DNA of 40,200 nt, from assembly GCA_029259815.1 (NCBI GenBank), contig JAJDEJ010000003.1, positions 1-40,200 on the forward strand. The letters are read 5' to 3'. The DNA comes from Planctomycetaceae bacterium (GTDB taxonomy: Bacteria; Planctomycetota; Planctomycetia; Planctomycetales; Planctomycetaceae). Shown piece after piece: positions 6,910-17,864 of this stretch (positions are counted from its first letter, which is position 1; each line of letters opens with the position of its first letter). A model generated the notes under the pieces. It was not told the origin of the DNA. It saw only the letters and a list, made by a program, of their open reading frames with translations, and made no database searches. The translations under genes were made by a program, and so were the position numbers.

Positions 6910-8541
6910 TCAGTCGAGAGTAATGATCAACCAGCCGTCGTTGAGGACGACATTGCCCACGGTGAGAGTCGTGGGCGTGATGTCTGGCAAGTTGAGGTCG
7001 ACCGAGGTGGGCAATGAGATTGATTGCAGGCGTTGTTCGACTTGCTGGCGAATGAGAGGTCGGGCGAGGTCGGCGAGGGGGCCGCTGTCTTCCGGGAGTG
7101 TGGCGGACACCGTCACGTCACCCGGTTCGAGTGTGAGTTGATCGGCTGTCTGCGTCAGTGAGTAGGGAAACTCAAGCCGCTGTGTGGGCAGTTCGGGCGT
7201 GAGCAGTGGACGAAAGCCAGCGAGGGCGGTGATGATGGCCTGTCCATCGTCAAAGCGGATCGACAATGGCTGTTCTTCCGCCAACAGGACGGTCGCAAAC
7301 TCCGCCTCAGACACATCGCTGAAGTCCAGTGACGCAAGATCGAAGGACCGGCTTTCGATCGTCTGGAGCAACACCTCGATCAGTCGATCGATCAACTTGT
7401 CCGGGATCTCTCGTCCGCCAAGTGGCAGACGGGCGAGGACGTGATTGACGAGATCTTCGTGCAGAGCGATCGTGATCGCATCGCCTGTGATTTCATCAGG
7501 AGGACTTAACGTTGTTGTGACCGGTTCTTCGTCATCCGGCAGGAACAATGGCTCCTGCAGATTCTCGAAGGTGACCTCCGCGACATCGCTCATGATTCGT
7601 TGACCGAGCACGGCGGGAGGCGGAGGCAGCCGGAGTTGGTAGAACAATCGATCGCTGGAGGTGCTGAGCGACTGTTGGTCTGCGTTGACGTCGACCCATT
7701 GCCAGAGGGCCGGCATGTAGCGGGCGAGGCTGCGGTTAGCGTCGGCGAGTTTCCGGTCAACTTCGTCGTTGAACCGGGGAGCCGCCTGCCGCGTGAGCAT
7801 CCGTGAAGCGATCTGTTCGGCCTGCGGTCGACGTCGTTCGGCTTCACTGAGTGCGATTGAGCGGGCGATGTCACCGACCACGGGGACTCCACTCACGAAA
7901 GTGTTGGCACCTCGGTAGGAAATTCGAGGCACGACCCACGCAGCGGGCGAGCGGGTGGTGAACGTCGTCCCATCGAAGTCGATCTGCTTCTCCATCTGGA
8001 ATTGATGGGCTCCCTCCGACTGCACGCTGGCTTGCTGGGTGACGCCGACCGTCCGCTCAGACACGTTGCCGGTGAGCCTGAGGATGAACCGCGCCTGATT
8101 GAGACAGGGCTGCAGATCGATCGTCGTGTGCGTAACGGTGAACTGTTCGCCGTGAACATCGGCCCCCATGATGCACTCACGGACGGGACCGGCGTTGGTG
8201 TCATCGCGTGAGATCAGCCTCGCGAGAAACGCTTCGGTCACAGTGACTCGCAACTGGCCATCTGCTGGAGGAGAGATCGTCATCTCTTCTTCCACGCGCT
8301 GGACAATTGTCGACAGCGGATAGTAGGTCGTGACCTGCTGAGGTGGCATCACCCAGACTGGACGTTGTACGACGGGTTGGGCAGGGGTGAGCCAGACAAC
8401 CGGCGGAGGAGGTGACACCCACAGGGGCTGGACATACGTCTGACCGACGAGTTGGCCACTCGTTGACGTCACCGCACAGATGACAACGAGCGTCATCGCG
8501 GCCCTTGCGGCTCCGAGTTGTTTGTCAGAATGACATCGCAT
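6910..8541 (-). CDS. Large secreted protein of unknown function
   Basis: This 543-residue protein starts with a likely signal peptide (hydrophobic about 15-33). A proline- and valine-rich linker follows (about 36-70; PPPPVVWLTPAQPVV). The rest is a soluble, beta-rich region with no cysteine pairs or metal motifs that I recognise. Two related-looking halves each contain I-x-x-R-L-[IL]-E-V-type helices and end in D-G-x-x-I-I/T-A-L-like strands (DDGQAIITAL near 440; NDGWLIITLD at the very end). This pattern recalls lipid-binding or tubular beta proteins that line up amphipathic strands, but that is inference. Similar large secreted proteins with no known function are common in Planctomycetota. 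The gene stands alone, with a palindromic repeat upstream and an inverted repeat downstream. Confidence 0.85.
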   Translation of the reverse strand: MRCHSDKQLGAARAAMTLVVICAVTSTSGQLVGQTYVQPLWVSPPPPVVWLTPAQPVVQRPVWVMPPQQVTTYYPLSTIVQRVEEEMTISPPADGQLRVTVTEAFLARLISRDDTNAGPVRECIMGADVHGEQFTVTHTTIDLQPCLNQARFILRLTGNVSERTVGVTQQASVQSEGAHQFQMEKQIDFDGTTFTTRSPAAWVVPRISYRGANTFVSGVPVVGDIARSIALSEAERRRPQAEQIASRMLTRQAAPRFNDEVDRKLADANRSLARYMPALWQWVDVNADQQSLSTSSDRLFYQLRLPPPPAVLGQRIMSDVAEVTFENLQEPLFLPDDEEPVTTTLSPPDEITGDAITIALHEDLVNHVLARLPLGGREIPDKLIDRLIEVLLQTIESRSFDLASLDFSDVSEAEFATVLLAEEQPLSIRFDDGQAIITALAGFRPLLTPELPTQRLEFPYSLTQTADQLTLEPGDVTVSATLPEDSGPLADLARPLIRQQVEQRLQSISLPTSVDLNLPDITPTTLTVGNVVLNDGWLIITLD

Positions 8542-8704
8542 GACATGGTTCCCTTGTCATTGTGCCACTTCGCTGCCCTCGTCTGGAGGGCTGTTTGCGG
8601 AACTTCGCGGGACTTGTCTCAACTCGCGGCGGACACATCGTGTAGCCAAACGCTGACGGTTGTGAGGTTTGCGATCGCTCGTACAATCCTGTCGGATTGC
8701 TGCT

Positions 8705-8868
8705 CCCCTCTCCCCTTGAGGGAGAGGGACAGATTCTGAAGCGCGAGCGAAGAATCAGGGTGAGGGGGCAGCACGAGCGACGGGTTGTGAGCCGACACTT
8801 GCGCCGTCCCCTCACCCTGCCTTCTGCGCTCCGCTTGAAGGCTGTCCCTCTCCCTCAAGGGGAGAGGG
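8705..8868. repeat. Long palindromic intergenic repeat, copy 2
   Basis: Same family as the elements at 3524-3687 and 19069-19235. The arms begin cccctctccccttgagggag and end ctcaaggggagaggg, with gggtgaggggg / cccctcaccct toward the centre. The central loop differs from the other copies. It lies between divergent genes (6910-8541 on minus, 8950 on plus) and takes up most of that 408-bp gap. The remaining sequence shows no clear gene. Confidence 0.85.
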
Positions 8869-8949
8869 AGAAAGAGATGGCCATCCGAACATCGATACAC
8901 GATTCAGCTATCGCAAGCCGCATACCACTCGATACCGAAAAGCTCGACC

Positions 8950-9840
8950 GTGACGGAACAGGCAGACTTTGACGGCGAGTATCCGTTTGTGGGGCATGTT
9001 CTCGACATTGATGGACATGCGTACCACTACGTTGATGAAGGAAACGGACCGGTCCTGCTGTTCGTGCATGGTAACCCGACGTGGAGCTTTGCCTGGCGCA
9101 ACTTCATCAAAGAGTTCTCGCCGGCGTACCGCTGTATCGCAGTCGATCACATCGGGTGCGGTCGTTCGGACAAGCCGCAGGACTATGAGTACACGCTGGC
9201 AAATCACGTCAGCAACCTCACCCGGCTGATCGAACATCTCGACCTGCGGGACATCACGCTTATCGGGCACGACTGGGGCGGCTGCATCGGGATGGGCGCT
9301 GCGGTCGCTTCGCCCGAACGTTTCTCGCGATTCGTGCTCGGAAACACAGCCGCCTTCCGCTCGCAGGCAATTCCTCTGCGGATCGCCGTCTGTCGCATCC
9401 CCGTGTTGGGAGCGATTGGCGTGCGGGGACTCAACGGCTTCGCCAGAGCGGCGGTCATGATGGCAGTCCAGGATCATCAGCGGATGACACCGGCAGTATG
9501 TGCCGGTTATCTCGCTCCGTATAACTCTTGGGCCAACCGTATCGCCACTCACGAGTTCGTACGTGACATCCCTCTGAAACCCTCTCACCGCAGCTACCAG
9601 ACGCTCCTCGATATCGAGAACGGTCTGTCACAATTCGTCGACTCGCCCATGCTGCTTGTGTGGGGCGAACGCGACTGGTGCTTCACCACCGACTTTCTCG
9701 CCGAATGGGAAAAACGATTCCCCCACGCCGAAGTTGCCCGCTTTGCCGACGCTTCGCATTATGTGTTCGAAGATGCTTGCGAGGAAATGATCGAGAAAGT
9801 AGGTCTGTTTCTCACGGGGACACCGCCCGATCCCCGATGA
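8950..9840 (+). CDS. Alpha/beta hydrolase, haloalkane-dehalogenase-like (OleB-type beta-lactone decarboxylase candidate)
   Basis: This 296-residue alpha/beta hydrolase probably starts at the GTG at 8950. The oxyanion region HGNPTWSFAWRNF and the nucleophile elbow GHDWGG, with Asp as nucleophile and the following Trp, are those of haloalkane dehalogenases. The catalytic histidine is in ADASHYVFED near the end. The segments NTAAFRSQAIPLRI, CRIPVLGAIGVRGLNGFARA and GYLAPYNSWANRIA are closer, from memory, to OleB. OleB removes CO2 from beta-lactones in long-chain olefin synthesis and is otherwise grouped with OleA, OleC and OleD. None of those is beside it here, unless the KAS fragment at 1-623 is counted, which is FabF-like rather than OleA-like. 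The next gene, a flavoprotein, follows 83 bp later on the same strand. Confidence 0.8.
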   Translation: MTEQADFDGEYPFVGHVLDIDGHAYHYVDEGNGPVLLFVHGNPTWSFAWRNFIKEFSPAYRCIAVDHIGCGRSDKPQDYEYTLANHVSNLTRLIEHLDLRDITLIGHDWGGCIGMGAAVASPERFSRFVLGNTAAFRSQAIPLRIAVCRIPVLGAIGVRGLNGFARAAVMMAVQDHQRMTPAVCAGYLAPYNSWANRIATHEFVRDIPLKPSHRSYQTLLDIENGLSQFVDSPMLLVWGERDWCFTTDFLAEWEKRFPHAEVARFADASHYVFEDACEEMIEKVGLFLTGTPPDPR

Positions 9841-9923
9841 TAACCCGTACAACACGTGCCCACTGACTGCCTGCTCTTGCACGATGCAATGAGTTCAGGT
9901 CATGGGGCTGACGGGAGACAAGG

Positions 9924-11276
9924 ATGTCTGACGAATTTGATGCGGTAATTCTCGGGGGAGGTCCCGCTGGGTCGACAGTTGCGACACTGCTGGCTCAGGC
10001 AGGACAACAAGTCGTTGTGCTGGAGAAGGAGCATTTCCCGAGATATCACATCGGCGAATCGCTGTTGCCAGCGACGGTGGGTATCTTCGAGCGACTGGGG
10101 GTGCATGACGCGATTCGGGACTCATCGGTGCTCAAGCCGGGTGGCAAGTGGCTGTACGGCTCTGATGAAGTCCCCGGCGACTTCTCGAAATATGACGAGC
10201 AGGCAACTTTCAAAAAGACTCCCTACTCGTATCTTGTCGATCGTGCGATCTTTGACAGAATTCTCCTTGATCGCTCAGCCGATTGCGGTGCCGATGTCCG
10301 CTATGGGCATGAAGTCACTGATCTGATCCAAGAGCATGGACGTGTCACTGGCGTGACTGCCGCCGATGAATCCGGCCACAAAGCCGAATACCGAGGTCGA
10401 CTCGTGATCGACGCGACCGGTCTCGGGGCGGTCATCGGTCGACGGCTCAAGCTGCGACAGCCCACCGTCAACCAGCGCATGGGTATCTATGCTCAGTATC
10501 GGGCAGAGCCGGTCCGACAGGATGCGATCGACGGCTGGTTCACTGGTCAAATGTTCTACGATGGCTGGACATGGCTGATTAATCTGCCGGACGACACAAT
10601 CTCCGTCGGCGTGGTGCTGCCCGTTGAACGCTTCCGTCAAATCAATGCCAACCCCGGTGAACTGCTGGATCGGATGGTCCGCGAGAACGTCCTCCTCAAG
10701 AACGGGATGACGCCCAACCCTGAACGCGTGTCTGAAGTCCGCGTGACGGGCAACATGGGCAATACGTCCAAGCAACTGACAGGCGATGGCTGGGTGATGG
10801 TGGGAGACGCCGGATTCTTCATTGACCCCTGCTATTCGTCCGGAGTCCATGTGGCAATGGAGTCGGGCACGATGGCCGCTGACACTTTCCTGGCTCAGCC
10901 GAATGATGCTCCGATTCCCGCTTCGGCATTTCGTCAGTACGAGTCCAAGCTCTGGAACCATGAGAAGTACGTCACGCGGATGGTCGAAGCCTTCTACATG
11001 GCCAGCCGCAACACGTCGCTGCAAAAAATGATCGTCACCATGCAGGACAGCTTCCTCAAGTCGCTGCGCAGGAAGTTCGTGACATTTGTTGGTGGAGATT
11101 TCTCGAAAAACTCTGGTTACATCTCTCGAGTGTTCCTCTACTCCAAATTCATCAGCTGGCTGTTCCCCAACAACACGACCCGGCCTGAGAATCGTCCCGA
11201 TTACCTCATCGACGCGGTCGTTCCGTTTGAGTTCGCAGTGACCGACGACAAGCCCACCCGCAGGAAAGTGGCTTGA
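9924..11276 (+). CDS. FAD-dependent oxidoreductase, tryptophan-halogenase / geranylgeranyl-reductase superfamily
   Basis: This 450-residue flavoprotein begins with a Rossmann FAD-binding motif, GGGPAG (residues 11-16). FPRYHIGESLLP (38-49) matches the family's G-E-S-L-L-P box, and GDAGFFIDPCYSSGVHVAME carries the second FAD-contact motif with the D-P box. DGWTWLINL resembles the halogenase GWxWxIP motif but lacks its final proline. The catalytic lysine of flavin halogenases was not identified, so a reductase or monooxygenase role on a lipid or aromatic substrate is as likely as halogenation. A ggagacaagg ribosome site precedes the ATG. It lies 83 bp after the OleB-like gene and is probably co-transcribed with it. 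Confidence 0.82.
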   Translation: MSDEFDAVILGGGPAGSTVATLLAQAGQQVVVLEKEHFPRYHIGESLLPATVGIFERLGVHDAIRDSSVLKPGGKWLYGSDEVPGDFSKYDEQATFKKTPYSYLVDRAIFDRILLDRSADCGADVRYGHEVTDLIQEHGRVTGVTAADESGHKAEYRGRLVIDATGLGAVIGRRLKLRQPTVNQRMGIYAQYRAEPVRQDAIDGWFTGQMFYDGWTWLINLPDDTISVGVVLPVERFRQINANPGELLDRMVRENVLLKNGMTPNPERVSEVRVTGNMGNTSKQLTGDGWVMVGDAGFFIDPCYSSGVHVAMESGTMAADTFLAQPNDAPIPASAFRQYESKLWNHEKYVTRMVEAFYMASRNTSLQKMIVTMQDSFLKSLRRKFVTFVGGDFSKNSGYISRVFLYSKFISWLFPNNTTRPENRPDYLIDAVVPFEFAVTDDKPTRRKVA

Positions 11277-11514
11277 ATTTTTGGACTTGCTGCCGAGTCC
11301 TGTGAAGCACCCCGCTCGTTGTGTCGTCGTTGTGCCATGGTCAACTCGTTGTGTTATGGTCTCCCGACCATGACACTCTGGTCGACCGAAGGTCTCCCCG
11401 AAGATCGACCACGCCCACTGCTGCGGGGAGTCCTACGGTCAGCCAACCGGCGGCGTCAGGAGCCCCGCGCCGAACGATGTCTTTGGCCGCCTGGTCGGGA
11501 AAAGACAGAGAAGG
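11277..11514. other. Gene-free stretch with short self-complementary segments
   Basis: This is the first part of the 664-bp gap before groEL1. It carries small hairpin-forming segments such as tggtctcccgacca and related gaccgaaggtctcc sequence (about 11356-11400). Open frames here look like chance. No promoter for a downstream gene was recognised. Confidence 0.4.
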
Positions 11515-11654
11515 GGAACACGGATTGGAGCGGATCAAGCGGATTTACGCGGATTTCTTTCTGAGTGAGAGGATTCTCCAGTCGTCCAATGACTCCCTGA
11601 TTATTCTCAAGCTGATCCGTGGTCATCCGCCTGATCCGCTCCAATCCGCGTTCC
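11515..11654. repeat. Inverted-repeat element (about 40-nt arms)
   Basis: The left arm (11515-11554) contains ggattggagcggatcaagcg and the right arm (11615-11654) its near-complement cctgatccgctccaatccgc. About 33 of 40 positions pair by eye. The 60-nt centre is unrelated sequence. It carries no gene. The arm sequence resembles intergenic repeats seen in several planctomycete genomes, from memory. Confidence 0.75.
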
Positions 11655-11806
11655 ACTCTTCTCTCAAACCGTGCAACGAGATTGAATGACTCGGTCCCAT
11701 TCAAGACATCGAACTCGACTGTCACCTTGGCAGGCACGCTCCACTGCCAACTGTCCCCGCCCATCGTAACACCCAACATAGTTGAACCTTACAACTCCAT
11801 CACCTC

Positions 11807-11824
11807 TTGGCACGCTGCTTGCAT
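11807..11824 (+). promoter_or_regulatory. Sigma-54 (-24/-12) promoter upstream of groEL1
   Basis: The sequence TTGGCACGCTGCTTGCAT matches the RpoN consensus TGGCAC-N5-TTGC at every conserved base. GG (11809-11810) and GC (11821-11822) are separated by exactly 10 nt. It lies 117 bp before the groEL1 GTG, pointing toward it. No CIRCE inverted repeat was found in this gap, so the operon may be under an enhancer-binding activator rather than HrcA. Activator binding sites were not identified. Confidence 0.75.
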
Positions 11825-11940
11825 TATGTGACCGGATCGAGCGGAGCGTCTGCCATCTCGGCCCTCCCTCGTTGCCTCGCGACTGACGTCGCTGAGTGCC
11901 ATTACTTACATATGTCGTTGATGCAGGTTGAGGAGAAGCC

Positions 11941-13653
<1,713 letters not shown>

Positions 13654-13660
13654 TTGAGTG

Positions 13661-13774
13661 TTCAGTTGTCAGTTTTCAGTTGTCAGTTCTGCTGAACAGA
13701 TCACACTGAAAGTCGACAACACCACTCACTGAAAACTGATCACTGAAAACTGAAAACCCGCCCCAATATTGGGG
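13661..13774. repeat. CAGTTTTCAGT-type inverted repeat plus ccccaatattgggg palindrome
   Basis: Left arm ttcagttgtcagttttcagt (from 13661) faces right-arm copies of actgaaaactgatcactgaa (from 13729), together able to fold downstream of groEL1. The 14-bp perfect palindrome ccccaatattgggg (13761-13774) follows, 42 bp before groES, and could be an operator. The same cagttgtcagt repeat family recurs at about 35507-35569. Confidence 0.6.
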
Positions 13775-13815
13775 CCAACTCATACATCCAGTCAATTTGC
13801 AACACGGAGAAACAC

Positions 13816-14106
13816 ATGACCCTCAACCCTCTCGATGATCGCGTCGTTGTCCAACCCCTCGAAGCCGAAGAGACCACCGCCGGCGGTATCGTCTTGCCGG
13901 ACGCTGCTCGCGAGAAGCCGCAGCGTGGCAAAGTCGTCGCGGTCGGACCGGGCCGTCTGCTCGACAGTGGCGAGCGTTGTGCCATCTCAGTCGGCGTGGG
14001 CGACGAAGTCCTCTTCGGCAAGTACGGCGGCACAGAAATCGAAGTCGATGGCGATGAAGTCAAAATCCTCCGCGAGAGCGACATCCTGGCAAAGGTCGAG
14101 GGCTGA
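13816..14106 (+). CDS. groES: 10-kDa co-chaperonin GroES
   Basis: A 96-residue GroES, the heptameric lid of GroEL. It shows the classical opening [17 protein letters not shown], the mobile loop around [10 protein letters not shown], the roof region and the ending [14 protein letters not shown]. Length and motifs are normal. A cggag site precedes the ATG. It sits between the two groEL genes, 162 bp after groEL1 and 161 bp before groEL2. Both gaps hold repeats rather than clear promoters, so the three genes may share the upstream promoter, or groES may have its own control at the palindrome near 13761. Confidence 0.97.
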   Translation: MTLNPLDDRVVVQPLEAEETTAGGIVLPDAAREKPQRGKVVAVGPGRLLDSGERCAISVGVGDEVLFGKYGGTEIEVDGDEVKILRESDILAKVEG

Positions 14107-14267
14107 GACAGGCAAGTGTCAAACTTCAAGTAACAAATCTCAAACAAGCTACAAACCTCAAATCGCAAGACGTTGAGACTTTTTGCTTGTCACTTCCTTG
14201 ATGTTTGGCATTTGTAATTTGTGACTTCACAAGACTCGGACACTAATCAACGGATTCAAAGACTCAA
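14107..14267. repeat. AT-rich inverted repeat between groES and groEL2
   Basis: The segment agtgtcaaacttcaagtaac (from about 14116) and the facing gatgtttggcatttgtaatt (from about 14199) are related to each other's complements. The stretch is AT-rich compared with its surroundings. No ORF or convincing promoter lies in it. Confidence 0.45.
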
Positions 14268-15887
<1,620 letters not shown>

Positions 15888-15984
15888 TCGGTAATTCGTA
15901 GGTTCACGAGTCCCGCTTGCGGCTTAGCACAACCAAACAGGCAGCGATCGTTCCCTTCAAGCACATCGCTCGCCGACAACCATA

Positions 15985-16027
15985 CGCCTCGGATGAGGCC
16001 AACGAGCCACCACCCCGGTGGCTCGTT
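15985..16027 (+). terminator. Hairpin terminator candidate after groEL2
   Basis: A small hairpin gcctc/gaggc (15985-15998) is followed by a perfect 11-bp stem aacgagccacc/ggtggctcgtt with a 5-nt loop (16001-16027). Only a weak T-run follows (ttcgtg), so a Rho-independent terminator is likely but not certain. Confidence 0.6.
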
Positions 16028-16074
16028 TCGTGTCGCCAGATTGGATAAAGATATCACGAGACAGGAGCAAGGGA

Positions 16075-16452
16075 ATGACCCACATTATTGAAATCCGTAA
16101 CGACGGAATTGGGATGTACCATCCTCAATTGGTCACTTTCATGAATGTCGAGGACTGTGATCTGTATCTGCAACAGACCGAGAACGAACGCAAGGATTCC
16201 CCACTTGCCCCGCACAAGTTCCGAGAACGGCCAATACCGTATCCAAACGGAGAGATGGTAGGAAACACGATTCAGCTCAAATCCGGCACTCAGGAATGGG
16301 CGATTGAACTTGTTCAAAGAGCATTTGCAAATAAGAAGAGTGTCGTTCATCGTCCGAGTGAAATAGAAACCCTTCCACGGATCTTGGAAATTGATCCTGA
16401 ATCTGGGAAGTTCAAAGAGATCATCCCCATCGAATTAGCACAAGCCGATTGA
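16075..16452 (+). CDS. Hypothetical protein, 125 residues (accessory block gene 1)
   Basis: The ATG at 16075 is chosen because aggagcaaggg lies just before it; the frame stays open 19 codons further up, across the terminator hairpin, which is unlikely to be coding. The protein begins MTHIIEIRNDGIGMYHPQLV and contains no transmembrane segment, cysteine cluster or recognised enzyme motif. It is mildly charged and ends EIIPIELAQAD. I do not recognise a family. It opens a run of four plus-strand genes inserted between groEL2 and dnaJ. Confidence 0.7.
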   Translation: MTHIIEIRNDGIGMYHPQLVTFMNVEDCDLYLQQTENERKDSPLAPHKFRERPIPYPNGEMVGNTIQLKSGTQEWAIELVQRAFANKKSVVHRPSEIETLPRILEIDPESGKFKEIIPIELAQAD

Positions 16453-16532
16453 ACCTGATGGCCAGATTCGACCATCTGTTGGAGTCCTAACACGAACATG
16501 ACACCTGAGAAGTCCACAAGAGAGGACAAGTT

Positions 16533-16784
16533 TTGGACGCCCAGAAATACGTAGACAACCTCCGCAAGGACGGCGGCATCATCCGCCTCGCCCACTTCGA
16601 CAAGCACGGCTGGTGCGACGGTCGCGGCACCGCAATTGTCATTGACCAGAAGGAATCAATGGCAATGATGCTGGAGACCTGCGGCCGATCGGGGGTCACG
16701 AATGTCTCTCAAGGTGCTATCGTGAAGTTCTCTCATAACGACGGCAAAGAGCCACGAATCGTGGGCAGCCCGGCCTATTGCTGA
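16533..16784 (+). CDS. Small hypothetical protein, 83 residues (accessory block gene 2)
   Basis: The frame begins with TTG at 16533 (DAQKYVDNLRKDGG), eight bases after an agagga site; no in-frame ATG lies upstream. It contains IRLAHFDKHGWCDGRGTAIV, QKESMAMMLETCGRSGVTNV and a C-terminal cysteine. The family is not recognised. Its TGA overlaps the ATG of the DUF433 gene (TGATG), so the two are translationally coupled and probably co-transcribed. Confidence 0.6.
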   Translation: MDAQKYVDNLRKDGGIIRLAHFDKHGWCDGRGTAIVIDQKESMAMMLETCGRSGVTNVSQGAIVKFSHNDGKEPRIVGSPAYC

Positions 16785-16999
16785 TGAGTGAGGATGTCAT
16801 GAGCGAAACTGAAATTCTGGATCGAATCACCGTCGACCCTGCGATCTTCGGCGGCAAGCCGATCATCCGTGGACGACGACTGGCCGTCGAACACGTCCTC
16901 GGCATGCTCGTAGCGGGTGATTCTGTTGACGACTTGGTCCACGCGTACCCGTGGTTGAAGCCTGACGATATCAAGGCCTGCGTCCTCTACGCTCAATGA
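16784..16999 (+). CDS. DUF433-family antitoxin-like protein
   Basis: This 71-residue protein is a clear DUF433 member: ITVDPAIFGGKPIIRGRRLA (the conserved D-P-x-x-x-x-G-K-P-x-I-x-G-T/R-R motif), then VEHVLGMLVAGDSVDDLVHA and the closing YPWLKPDDIKACVLYA. The fold is a small helix-turn-helix DNA-binding module. DUF433 genes usually sit directly before a PIN-like DUF5615 toxin. Here no DUF5615 gene follows; the next gene is caspase/CHAT-like. The start is ATG 16784, overlapping the previous stop; ATG 16799 has a better tgagga site. It may be an orphan or may be paired with a different effector. Confidence 0.85.
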   Translation: MSEDVMSETEILDRITVDPAIFGGKPIIRGRRLAVEHVLGMLVAGDSVDDLVHAYPWLKPDDIKACVLYAQ

Positions 17000-17025
17000 A
17001 TTGATAACCAAGGAGGTACTTGCGG

Positions 17026-17805
17026 ATGAATCGATCATTTAACACATCCGAAGACAAAGTACAAAACTCGTTCTACGTTCACTTGGTCGAATCTCCTTCG
17101 CCGGAAGACTTCAGAGCGAATCGGTTGGAAACGAAGGCTGTTGCTGCACAGCTTGAGTTGCTGAATATCCCATACTCGCTCCACTATGTTGTGAATTCCG
17201 AAGAGTTTCGTCGAGCGTTGATGGAGGACATAGTCGAGGGTATGAAACGGCATCAACTCCCGCCGTTAGTCCACCTTAGCACTCATGGTTCTATAGACGG
17301 CATTCAGCTAACGGATCAACGATCGAATGGTGAGTGTCTCTCGTGGAACGATGTTGGTGACATCTTCCGCCCGTTACACAAGGCCATCAATGGAGGTCTT
17401 GGGGTGTGTATGTCATGCTGTGGTGGCATCCATGGTAAGAAGATGGCTGAGGTACTGAACTCTGACCAAATCCCGTTCAGTTGGTTGATTGGAACGACCA
17501 CTGAAGCGGACATTCGAGACCTTGCTCTTGGCTTTAGCGTGTTCTACAGAGCCATGCAAAGGGGTCAATCAGCTGATCAGATCCTAGATGCGATGCGTAT
17601 CGCATCGAATATCACCGGCTTTGGACTTGAGCACGGCGCGATTGCCCAGCAGCTTTATGCGAATCACTTAGGAGACACCATGAATAAAATCATTGCAGAC
17701 CTTCAAAAAGGCCAAGGTCTTGTGAGTACACCATCAACTGCTCACTCGCCCTCGATCCTCGGCCAATCATCGCCACTACTTGGAACTCCGCGGCCCTCCG
17801 CGTGA
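17026..17805 (+). CDS. Caspase/CHAT-like protein (candidate cysteine peptidase)
   Basis: From the ATG at 17026, behind aggaggt, the frame encodes 259 residues. PPLVHLSTHGSIDGIQLTD (about 79-97) resembles the histidine strand of caspase-fold and CHAT proteases (H83 or H87 in HLSTHG). GGLGVCMSCCGG (123-134) matches the following strand with the nucleophilic Cys (C131 or C132). WLIGTTTEADIRDLALGFSV fits the later activation-loop region. No signal peptide or membrane segment is present, so it would act in the cytoplasm. Proteins of this fold occur in antiphage and cell-death systems, but also in housekeeping roles. The last 25 residues run into a low-complexity ccgcg repeat and may not be ancestral. 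Role and partner are unknown. Confidence 0.7.
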   Translation: MNRSFNTSEDKVQNSFYVHLVESPSPEDFRANRLETKAVAAQLELLNIPYSLHYVVNSEEFRRALMEDIVEGMKRHQLPPLVHLSTHGSIDGIQLTDQRSNGECLSWNDVGDIFRPLHKAINGGLGVCMSCCGGIHGKKMAEVLNSDQIPFSWLIGTTTEADIRDLALGFSVFYRAMQRGQSADQILDAMRIASNITGFGLEHGAIAQQLYANHLGDTMNKIIADLQKGQGLVSTPSTAHSPSILGQSSPLLGTPRPSA

Positions 17806-17864
17806 ACTCCGCGCCTCCGCGTTGAACATAAACCTACAGCAGCTCTCAACCCACCGAAGCAGAA

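Noticed and set aside
10275-11024. Minus-strand open frame opposite the flavoprotein gene
   Set aside because: Low-information sequence without a family match, lying fully inside a well-supported gene.
1-11276. A single fatty-acid or olefin cluster linking the KAS fragment and the OleB-like gene
   Set aside because: They are more than 8 kb apart, on different strands, with unrelated genes and an integron remnant between them.
11319-11689. Open frames upstream of groEL1
   Set aside because: They cross an inverted-repeat element and have no homology-like features; treated as non-coding.
11700-11940. CIRCE operator (TTAGCACTC-N9-GAGTGCTAA) upstream of groEL1
   Set aside because: Looked for and not found; only a gagtgcca half-like segment occurs near 11893.
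16784-17805. Standard DUF433-DUF5615 toxin-antitoxin pair
   Set aside because: The gene after DUF433 has no PIN-like acidic residues and instead shows caspase-like His and Cys motifs.
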